A stretch of 64,000 nt of DNA from NCBI RefSeq assembly GCF_001548375.1, contig NZ_AP017295.1:5713501-5777500 (forward strand), read 5' to 3'. Below the pieces are notes generated by a model. The model worked only from the letters and a program-made list of their open reading frames with translations. It made no database searches and was not told the origin of the DNA. Origin of the DNA: Nostoc sp. NIES-3756. GTDB lineage: Bacteria > Cyanobacteriota > Cyanobacteriia > Cyanobacteriales > Nostocaceae. The translations under genes and the position numbers were made by a program. Shown piece by piece: positions 16,143-23,545 of this stretch. How positions within the stretch are numbered: position 1 is the first letter of the stretch; each line of letters begins with the position of its first letter.

Positions 16143-18227
16143 ATGACAAATATTGACGATATTATTATTCGGGAAATTAATCCTTTTAATAGAATCAACC
16201 CAAAACCAATGAATTTTTGGGAAGAATCACAAAACCCATCACTCAATGTTGAGTCTATTCATCAAGATGTAATTAACGATATTCAAGAATTTCTTGAATT
16301 AGTAGTTACAGATCATCGTAGCCGTTCAGTCATGATTGTAGGTGATCCTGGCTCTGGTAAAAGCCATTTATTAGGTCGTCTCAAACGTACCCTCAATTCA
16401 AAAGCATTTTTTGTCTACATACTATGTGATTGGGCTGATAGCAATAATATTTGGCGGCATATTCTTCGCTATACAGTTGATAGCCTTATTCAGATTCCAG
16501 ATGCACAAACAGAATCTCAATTAATATTATGGCTAAAAAGCTTATCTGCTTTCACTAAGCGTAGTATAAAACAGCGAATTTTCAACGATAATATATGGGA
16601 TTTTATACGAAGTGATAGACAAAAATTTATTAAGCACTTAAAGGATACCTATAGAACAGCACGTATATACAATCCAGATATCTTTTTTGGACTATTGCAT
16701 GATTTAACAAATCCAGAATTATACACATTAGCGTGTGAGTGGTTGCGAGGTGATTCTTTGAGTGAAGAATCAATGCAAACCCTTAAAGTTAAACAATGTA
16801 TTGAAACAGAAGATGAAGCTAAAAACATTTTAGCTAATTTTGGGAGAATTTCTACAGAAACCAAGCCTATTGTCTTATGTTTTGATAATTTGGATACTAT
16901 GCCAAAGCTGTCGGATAAATTTCTAGACATTCAAACTTTTTTCGACGTAAATACAACTATTCATGGAGAATCACTTAAAAATTTCTTAGTGATTATTAGC
17001 ATTATTACTAATACGTTAAATATTCATCAGAACCGTATTCAGCAAGCAGATAAAGCTGGAATACATAAGTATACAAAGCTTAAATCTATTACTTTAGAAC
17101 AAGCAAAAGCTCTTTGGGCTTATCTTCTGAGTGACATACATAAACAAGCAGATATTGCACCTAAGTCAGCTATTTTTCCATTAAATAGCCAAATTTTAGA
17201 AAACAGCTTTCCTGGTAAAAAGACATACCCAAGAAATGTAATTAACTTAGGAATGATAGAGTATCAGAAATACAAAAACGATGTTAAACAACAGAGATTT
17301 GGAACTAATGAAACAGCAAATAATAACGACGAAAAACAAACAGATGAGACAACAGACACAGAAAATCTAAATGATTTGGAAGAAAAAGTAAAAGCTGAGT
17401 TTCAAATTTTATGGCAGCAAGAGTATCAAAAAAATCAATTAAAAACTAAAAAAATAAATTTGATAGCATCATCTGATTTAATTCGGATGCTACAAGAAGC
17501 TATAGAAGCATTAGGAGTCTATACAGTTAAGCCTAAACTCCTGAGCGGACGGTTCACAAGCTACTCTTTAAGCTATCAACAAGTTGGGAAACAGGAGAAA
17601 ATCGGAATAGTATGGACAGAAGATGCAAACATGAATAGCTTTTTTCATGTCATGAATGCTTGTCAAAGAGTTATTCAGCAAAATTCATGTCATAAATTAT
17701 ATCTGATTCGTTTAGGAAGCGTAGGTCAAGGAAAGTTAGTTGGGTATCAAATATATCAACAGATTTTTAAAGCTACTAATCATATTCATGTAAAACCATC
17801 ACTCACTTCTGTCCACTACTTAGCAACATATCATAGCTTAGTAAATTCTGTACTTTCTCAAGAATTAGTAATTCAGAATAAAGTTATTAACTTGCTACAG
17901 TTAAAAGACTTAATACAATCTTTAAATTTTTTGGATAAATGTACTTTATTGCAAGATTTAGGAATTATACCTAAACAGGAAGCTGATGAAGTTGGTGGAA
18001 AAGGAAAACCTGATTTAAGACCAGTTAAATATTTCCTGTTAAATTTAGTTAAAACTCAAGGTTTTATGGGAGTACCAATTTTAATTACTAACTCTCTTGA
18101 TCAGTTTCCGGCTGTAAAAGAGCCTGATGTTAAACTTTTGATTGAACTTCTATGCCAGGAGAAGAAAGTTAAAATTATTAATCCAGATGCTAAATTACAA
18201 GACCAATTGATTTGTTTACTTGCATAA
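16143..18227 (+). CDS. P-loop ATPase with a large unassigned C-terminal domain
   Basis: 694 residues. The N-terminal half is an AAA/ORC-type ATPase: Walker A GDPGSGKS at 67-74 and Walker B IVLCFDNLDTM with D248. Between them lies a helical insert containing LACEWLRGDSLSEES (about 197-210); a WLRG-type motif also occurs in BrxD-like ATPases, but that link is weak. A hydrophilic, acidic linker follows (about 385-415, rich in Asn, Thr, Asp, Glu). The C-terminal ~280 residues form an alpha/beta domain (KIGIVWTEDANMNSFFHVM, CHKLYLIRLGS) ending in an apparent winged helix. I see no nuclease motif there. The gene is AT-rich and I saw no GCGATCGC site in its 2 kb, unlike its neighbours. It probably powers or gates the translocase-nuclease encoded 30 bp downstream. 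Confidence 0.75.
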   Translation: MTNIDDIIIREINPFNRINPKPMNFWEESQNPSLNVESIHQDVINDIQEFLELVVTDHRSRSVMIVGDPGSGKSHLLGRLKRTLNSKAFFVYILCDWADSNNIWRHILRYTVDSLIQIPDAQTESQLILWLKSLSAFTKRSIKQRIFNDNIWDFIRSDRQKFIKHLKDTYRTARIYNPDIFFGLLHDLTNPELYTLACEWLRGDSLSEESMQTLKVKQCIETEDEAKNILANFGRISTETKPIVLCFDNLDTMPKLSDKFLDIQTFFDVNTTIHGESLKNFLVIISIITNTLNIHQNRIQQADKAGIHKYTKLKSITLEQAKALWAYLLSDIHKQADIAPKSAIFPLNSQILENSFPGKKTYPRNVINLGMIEYQKYKNDVKQQRFGTNETANNNDEKQTDETTDTENLNDLEEKVKAEFQILWQQEYQKNQLKTKKINLIASSDLIRMLQEAIEALGVYTVKPKLLSGRFTSYSLSYQQVGKQEKIGIVWTEDANMNSFFHVMNACQRVIQQNSCHKLYLIRLGSVGQGKLVGYQIYQQIFKATNHIHVKPSLTSVHYLATYHSLVNSVLSQELVIQNKVINLLQLKDLIQSLNFLDKCTLLQDLGIIPKQEADEVGGKGKPDLRPVKYFLLNLVKTQGFMGVPILITNSLDQFPAVKEPDVKLLIELLCQEKKVKIINPDAKLQDQLICLLA

Positions 18228-18257
18228 TCACAAGTATTAATTATCTAATTTCAGTTA

Positions 18258-20873
18258 ATGTACTACCTAACAGAAGCGACAGAAATTATAGATGTCATAT
18301 CCCAATTAGCAAAAGCTAAAACACTTTGGTTAGACACAGAAATAGCTCATTGGTATACCTCGTCTCCTAAATTGTCGCTGATTCAGGTATTGGCTGAACC
18401 AACAGACACAACAGGCGCAACAGCTTATATTCTTGATGTACTGAATAAACCAGATTTAGCAAAATACTTTATCAACCAAATCATGGTTAATGCTCATATT
18501 ACAAAAGTTTTTCATAATGCTAGTTTTGATATTAAATATTTAGGCGGACAAATAGCTAAAAATGTTATCTGTACTTTACAACTAGCCAGAAAAATTAGTC
18601 GCAGACATCTGCAAACTTCTAACTTAAAATTAAAAACTTTAGCAGTCGAACTATGTCATTTCTCTAACGTAGATATAGAAGAACAATCAAGCGACTGGGG
18701 AAAACGACCACTTAGCCAAAAGCAGTTACAATATGCGGTGATGGATACAGTTTATCTGGCGGCTGTGCATCGTCGGTTACTGGAAATATCTAATCCTCAT
18801 GCAGTCGATGATATTTTTCTACCAAACAATGATTTAAATCAGCCAACAAAAGAAATGGAAAATCCATCTTTAAGTGTGACTAAAGTCCGAGTCGCTTTTG
18901 AATGTCCTCGACTATTTTATCTTAATCATCAATTTGGTGATAAAGCAATATTTTTACCACAAAATACAGCTATTGGTATTGGCAATCCATTTCATCAATT
19001 AGCAGATAAATTTGTTAATTTAGCTATTGTTGAGCCAGAGTTGAGAAATTTATTTAAACCAGCAGCATCACAAATAAATATAGATGAAATTACTTCAGCA
19101 ATTCAACAAAAATTTTATCAGTTAGAGTTTTTCCCCTATTTACAAATAGCAATTCAAAAAGATGGAAACCAAGCGCAGGCACTCTTACAAGTTTGGCAGG
19201 GATTACAAGGGCTGATTAAACGCTTTACAGAATTGCTGTTACTGAATCGAAAATACTGCAATGCAGACACAGTTATTAGTAATAGTTTTTTGTTGACAGA
19301 ACGCAGCATTGAACATTACTTTACCTTACCTGATGGAACTCAGCAAAAGGTTAGAGGTGAATTTGATTGTTTAGTGTTTAATTTTGAGTTAAATCGGCTG
19401 TGTGTAGTGGAGTTTAAAACATATCAACCTGTAGACCCTTCCGCACAATTGGCGCAGGTTGCACTATACAGTTATATGTTGCATCAAAAGAAAAAGGTTC
19501 CTGTTAATTCAGCCGTTTACTGTGTATTACCTGAGTTTAAAGAGTATCACTATTCTTGGGAAGACCTAGAAAATACAGTACATCAATTAATCCCTCACAA
19601 ATTGTTACAGATGCAGCAATGGTTGGCTTGGGAATCACCAAATCCTAACCCACCACCGCGAACAACTCAGCCTCATCTATGTGAAGTTTGTTCCCAGCAG
19701 CAAAAGTGTCAGATGTTTTTTGGTGAAGTTATATCTCCCCAACCCTCCTTAAAAAGAAAAGAGGAATTGATCAAAATTGATTCTTCTACAAACGATTTAA
19801 AGGACACACCCAAACCAAATAGTCAGTCATCACCCAATGCGGACAAAATAGGGGAAGGTTTAATTAATACCTTGCAATCTTTTGGTGTTGGTGTTGACTA
19901 TATGGGTGCGGCTGTTGGGCCGAGTTTTATCAGAGTGAAGCTAAAACCTCATTTGGGTGTAAAAGTAAATGCACTGCTGAGATTATCAAATGACTTGCAA
20001 GTGCAATTGGGTTTAGCAGACAAACCTTTAATTACTCCACAAGCTGGGTATGTCAGCATTGACTTACCGCGTCCAGATAGACAGGTTGCTAGTTTTGGAG
20101 ATTACATTCAACTGCAAAAGTTACCCGCAACAGCACCGATAAAAATCGCTATTGGAGTAAACTTAGAAGGAGAATTAATAGAGGCTGATTTATCTGATCC
20201 TAATACCTGTCACTTTTTAGTGGGTGGGACAACTGGAAGCGGTAAAAGCGAATTTTTGCGATCGCTCCTCCTCAGCTTACTATATCGTTATCCCCCGCAA
20301 AATCTCAAAATCGCCCTAGTTGACCCCAAGCGAGTTACTTTTCCAGAGTTTGAACGGATGGCTTGGTTATATTCACCGGTCGTAAAAGATAGCGATCGCG
20401 CTACTGAACTTATGGAAGAATTAGTTATAGAAATGGAATCCCGTTATCAGCAGTTTGAAAAAGCTAGCTGTGCTGATTTAACTACCTATAATCAGCGTTC
20501 TCAGAAACCTTTACCCCGCATTGCCTGTATCTTTGATGAATATGCCGACTTTATGGCAGAAAAGGAAGTTCGCAAAGCCTTAGAACAAAGTATCAAACGT
20601 TTAGGAGCAATGGCAAGGGCTGCGGGGATTCATTTAATTATTGCTACTCAACGCCCAGAAGCCGGTGTTGTCACTCCCATTATTCGTTCCAACCTACCAG
20701 GAAGAGTTGCGCTGCGAACTGCAAGCGAAGCCGACTCAAAAATTGTTCTAGGGGGAACCGAAACATCCGCCGCTTACTTATTAGGTAAAGGTGATTTACT
20801 CTACCAACTTGGCCCCCAACTGCATCGCTTACAAAGCTTGTTTGCTAAAACTATCCAAATACCATCAATCTAG
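18258..20873 (+). CDS. Three-part fusion: DEDDy 3'-5' exonuclease, RecB/Cas4-type nuclease, FtsK-type DNA translocase
   Basis: 871 residues in three blocks. Residues 1-180 are an RNase D-like DEDDy exonuclease with D26 and E28 (LWLDTEIA), D91 (FHNASFDIKYLGG), and Y159 and D163 (YAVMDTVYL). Residues 203-490 are a PD-(D/E)xK nuclease of the RecB/Cas4 kind: H246, D370 (VRGEFD), E385 and K387 (VVEFKTYQ), plus Q400 and Y404. C216 with C475, C478 and C484 (CEVCSQQQKC) match the four-Cys Fe-S pattern of Cas4/AddB nucleases. Residues 530-871 are the FtsK/SpoIIIE motor, with Walker A GTTGSGKS 657-664, Walker B CIFDEYAD 757-764 and ATQRPEAG. Membrane segments and the gamma DNA-reading domain of FtsK are absent, so it is a soluble motor. 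Every catalytic residue appears intact. I know no described protein with this order. Confidence 0.88.
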   Translation: MYYLTEATEIIDVISQLAKAKTLWLDTEIAHWYTSSPKLSLIQVLAEPTDTTGATAYILDVLNKPDLAKYFINQIMVNAHITKVFHNASFDIKYLGGQIAKNVICTLQLARKISRRHLQTSNLKLKTLAVELCHFSNVDIEEQSSDWGKRPLSQKQLQYAVMDTVYLAAVHRRLLEISNPHAVDDIFLPNNDLNQPTKEMENPSLSVTKVRVAFECPRLFYLNHQFGDKAIFLPQNTAIGIGNPFHQLADKFVNLAIVEPELRNLFKPAASQINIDEITSAIQQKFYQLEFFPYLQIAIQKDGNQAQALLQVWQGLQGLIKRFTELLLLNRKYCNADTVISNSFLLTERSIEHYFTLPDGTQQKVRGEFDCLVFNFELNRLCVVEFKTYQPVDPSAQLAQVALYSYMLHQKKKVPVNSAVYCVLPEFKEYHYSWEDLENTVHQLIPHKLLQMQQWLAWESPNPNPPPRTTQPHLCEVCSQQQKCQMFFGEVISPQPSLKRKEELIKIDSSTNDLKDTPKPNSQSSPNADKIGEGLINTLQSFGVGVDYMGAAVGPSFIRVKLKPHLGVKVNALLRLSNDLQVQLGLADKPLITPQAGYVSIDLPRPDRQVASFGDYIQLQKLPATAPIKIAIGVNLEGELIEADLSDPNTCHFLVGGTTGSGKSEFLRSLLLSLLYRYPPQNLKIALVDPKRVTFPEFERMAWLYSPVVKDSDRATELMEELVIEMESRYQQFEKASCADLTTYNQRSQKPLPRIACIFDEYADFMAEKEVRKALEQSIKRLGAMARAAGIHLIIATQRPEAGVVTPIIRSNLPGRVALRTASEADSKIVLGGTETSAAYLLGKGDLLYQLGPQLHRLQSLFAKTIQIPSI

Positions 20874-21018
20874 ACAATTGCCCTTGTTGACTTCTTCTTT
20901 TTGCGTCTCTGCGTCAAAAATATTAGTACTTTCTCCACACTGCTACAATTTGAAAGCCTCAATCGAGGTAATAATTGATAGGATAAATTGTAGTATTAAT
21001 GATTTAAACATAGAAAAT

Positions 21019-21276
21019 ATGTACATTCAAATTAAACCAGAACTAGAGAAATTTATCCAAGCACAGCTTGCAAGCGGTAGATTCGCTAGTGCTGATGAAG
21101 TCATAAATGAAGCGTTTAAACTGCTACAGGAAAGAGAAAAGCGAATTGAAGAATTACGGCACAAAATTGCTATAGGAACTGAACAAATTGCTAATGGGCA
21201 AGTAACTGATGGCGAGGTTGTATTTACTAGATTACAAGAAAAAATTCGTCTAATTGCTGAGGAGTCTTCTGAATGA
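21019..21276 (+). CDS. ParD-family antitoxin
   Basis: 85 residues from the ATG at 21019 (MYIQIKPELEKFIQAQLASG). The opening IKPELEKFIQAQLASGRFAS and ADEVINEAFKLLQERE are the ribbon-helix-helix DNA-binding half of ParD/CopG-type antitoxins, followed by a charged helix that would wrap the toxin. The frame is open from 20791, but the extra part is out-of-frame FtsK sequence. The stop overlaps the toxin start by 4 bp (ATGA). The pair directly follows the nuclease-translocase gene and may stabilise that block. Confidence 0.88.
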   Translation: MYIQIKPELEKFIQAQLASGRFASADEVINEAFKLLQEREKRIEELRHKIAIGTEQIANGQVTDGEVVFTRLQEKIRLIAEESSE

Positions 21277-21578
21277 GTAATTATTCATTTTCAGATGCAG
21301 CAATTCAAGACCTAAATGAGATTTGTGAATATATTGCCTACACTAATCCCAAAGCCGCTAGTAAGCTTTTTGATAGAATCCGCCAGAAGTGTAAATTAGT
21401 AGCTAATTTTCCCAATATGGGTAAAAGTTATGAAAAGCTTGTACCAAATTTACGCGGGTTTGTTGTGGATGATTATATTATCTTTTATTACTCTAGAGAA
21501 GACGGAATTAGTGTTACTCGTGTTATCAGTGGTAGTCGAGATTTAGAATACTTATTTACAAATACAAATGAAGAATAG
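21273..21578 (+). CDS. ParE/RelE-superfamily toxin
   Basis: 101 residues. YSFSDAAIQDLNEICEYIAY, NPKAASKLFDRIRQKC and the C-terminal strands FPNMGKSYEKLVPNLRGFVV and YIIFYYSREDGISVTRVI follow the ParE/RelE fold. ParE members poison DNA gyrase and RelE members cut mRNA; the ribosome-dependent catalytic residues of RelE are not evident, so ParE is the better fit. It is translationally coupled to the ParD-type antitoxin by a 4-bp overlap. No frame damage is seen. Confidence 0.88.
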   Translation: MSNYSFSDAAIQDLNEICEYIAYTNPKAASKLFDRIRQKCKLVANFPNMGKSYEKLVPNLRGFVVDDYIIFYYSREDGISVTRVISGSRDLEYLFTNTNEE

Positions 21579-21814
21579 AAGCATACTTATTGAATATCAT
21601 TTAAGCTTTGTTTTTCCAGACGTGTGAACATAAACTCTACTTAATAATTAAGTTCAATTCTCTGATTTAAAAATTTATTTACATAAATATTTACCCTGCT
21701 TACCTGCAAAATGTGGATGTGATTCGCTATAAATATTAAATTTACCAGAATTGTTAATTTTTCAGAATGGGTGTACCCTACCAGATGGAAACGCGCTAAC
21801 ACAGGAAATCACAA

Positions 21815-22699
21815 ATGGGATATGTAATTGCAACAGCAAATATGAAAGGTGGCGTAGGTAAGACTACTCTCACCGTTAACTTAGCCACCTGTTTGGCGAA
21901 AAATTATGGTAAAAGGGTACTGGTGTTAGATTTAGATACCCAAATCAGCGCCACACTCAGCTTGATGTCGCCTTTGGATTTTGCCAAGCGGCGTAAACAA
22001 AGACTTACATTTAGATATTTAATTGACGATGTAATTAATCCAGACCCCAACGCCAAGCTGACAATCAAAGATATTATTCAAGCTAACGTTTGTAATCTCC
22101 CAGGATTAAGTTTACTACCAGGAGATATCGATTTATACGATGAGTTTATCGTCTCAGAAATGCTACATAAACAAACAGTAGCTTTAGGCGAACAAAACTT
22201 TGAAAATGTCTGGAATCGCTTTGAAAGAGTCTTGATTAATAACATCTTAAAACCAGTGCGTGACGAATATGATTTTATTCTTTTAGATTGCGCCCCTGGT
22301 TATAATTTAATGACTCGTAGCGCCTTAGCCGCCAGTGATTTTTACCTGTTACCAGCCAAACCAGAACCCTTATCTGTGGTAGGGATTCAACTTTTAGAAA
22401 GACGCATTGGGCAGTTAAAAGAAAGTCACGAACAAGAAGCAAAGATAAATATTAAAATGTTGGGAATTGTCTTTAGTATGTGCAACACTAATCTACTCAC
22501 TGGTAGATATTACAAACAAGTGATGCACCGAGTTGTGGAAGATTTTGGTGTAGAACAAATTTGTAAAGCACAAATTCCAGTTGATATCAACGTTGCGAAA
22601 GCGGTAGATAGTTTTATGCCGGCTGTGCTGAATGCACCCCAGTCAGCAGGTTCTAAGGCGTTTTTACAGTTAACTCAGGAGTTGTTGCAGAAGTTGTAA
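21815..22699 (+). CDS. ParA/Soj-family ATPase, without a ParB partner
   Basis: 294 residues. The deviant Walker A KGGVGKTT (about 11-18), the A' motif VLVLDLDTQISATLSLM and Walker B YDFILLDCAPGYNLMTRSAL identify a ParA/MinD-type ATPase. It is of the small class without an N-terminal helix-turn-helix. These proteins move plasmids, chromosomes or large protein complexes over the nucleoid. No parB-like gene or evident iteron array lies next to it, so it is an orphan here. It shares the strand and the block with the nuclease-translocase and toxin-antitoxin genes, but a 236-bp gap suggests its own promoter. Confidence 0.9.
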   Translation: MGYVIATANMKGGVGKTTLTVNLATCLAKNYGKRVLVLDLDTQISATLSLMSPLDFAKRRKQRLTFRYLIDDVINPDPNAKLTIKDIIQANVCNLPGLSLLPGDIDLYDEFIVSEMLHKQTVALGEQNFENVWNRFERVLINNILKPVRDEYDFILLDCAPGYNLMTRSALAASDFYLLPAKPEPLSVVGIQLLERRIGQLKESHEQEAKINIKMLGIVFSMCNTNLLTGRYYKQVMHRVVEDFGVEQICKAQIPVDINVAKAVDSFMPAVLNAPQSAGSKAFLQLTQELLQKL

Positions 22700-22738
22700 T
22701 ATTATGTCTGCTTAAACACTTATCATATCTTGGGGCTT

Positions 22739-22786
22739 GGTAATTGGTAATGGTAAAAAATTACCTATTCGCTATTACCCATTACC
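22739..22786. terminator. Hairpin between convergent parA and Uma2 genes
   Basis: GGTAATTGGTAAT at 22739-22751 pairs with ATTACCCATTACC at 22774-22786 over 13 bp with one mismatch. It can form in transcripts of either direction and lies between two converging genes, so a two-way terminator is likely. A U-run is weak. Confidence 0.5.
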
Positions 22787-22863
22787 GACCCTAGCAACCA
22801 TATCGTAAGTAATACCAATTCTCTTCAAAAATAACTTGCACATCGCGTTATATTATTAATCGC

Positions 22864-23469
22864 TTACCAAATTTGGCTCAAATCTAAAACAAATCCTGGT
22901 AATAAATCGTCACCACTTAATGTAAAAGGATTATCTAATTCTTTTACAGCTTGATCGGGACGATAAATAAATACTTTGCGTTGCTTTCTATCCAGTAACC
23001 AACCTAATTCTGTACCATTAGATATATATTCTTCCATTTTTTCTTGTAATATTTTCAAACTATCTGTCTCCGATCGCAATTCCACTACAAATTCAGGACA
23101 AATAGGCGCAAACTTCTTTCTTTGCTCTACGGGTATTGCTTCCCATCTGGCTTTTTTTATCCAGGCTGCATCAGGAGAACGCACTGCGCCGTTAGGTAAG
23201 GTAAAACCACCACTAGAACCAAAACCTACACCTGTACCATCTTGCTTTGTCCATGTCCATAATTGACCAGTTAAATTAAAATTGCGTTCATCTGTTTCTG
23301 CGCCTGTAGGGGGCATAATCAATAAATCTCCAAGGTGATTACGTTCAATGCGAAAATCACCGTTTAATTGACAGAAATCAAAAAACTGATCATCAGTCAT
23401 CACTATGTTTGGTTGCATTTTCAGCACAATTGGCATGATTTCTGTGGCTACAGGTGATTGGATGTTCAT
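22864..23469 (-). CDS. Uma2-family (DUF820) PD-(D/E)xK nuclease-like protein
   Basis: 201 residues from MNIQSPVATEIMPIV; the open frame begins 6 codons earlier. The Uma2 signatures are present: LLIMPPTGAETDERNFNLTG, the catalytic Asp in VRSPDAAWIKKARWE, and the E-x-K-like strand PEFVVELRSETDSLKIL followed by KMEEYISNGTELGWLLD. The family is greatly expanded in filamentous cyanobacteria, and the biological role is unsettled (restriction-like or mobile-element related). It stands alone, convergent with parA and 76 bp downstream of ileS on the same strand. Confidence 0.88.
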   Translation of the reverse strand: MNIQSPVATEIMPIVLKMQPNIVMTDDQFFDFCQLNGDFRIERNHLGDLLIMPPTGAETDERNFNLTGQLWTWTKQDGTGVGFGSSGGFTLPNGAVRSPDAAWIKKARWEAIPVEQRKKFAPICPEFVVELRSETDSLKILQEKMEEYISNGTELGWLLDRKQRKVFIYRPDQAVKELDNPFTLSGDDLLPGFVLDLSQIW

Positions 23470-23545
23470 AATTTTTGAAAATATCAATTCTTACATAAAC
23501 GTAGAGACGTTGATAAAACGTCCCTACATTCATGTTAAACCTGTT

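Noticed and set aside
16143..18227. P-loop ATPase as a BREX component (BrxD)
   Set aside because: Only a short WLRG-like segment agrees; no other BREX genes (pglX, pglZ, brxC) are near.
15242..22699. Block considered as a prophage
   Set aside because: No capsid, tail, terminase, portal or integrase genes are visible; only nuclease, ATPase, toxin-antitoxin and ParA genes.
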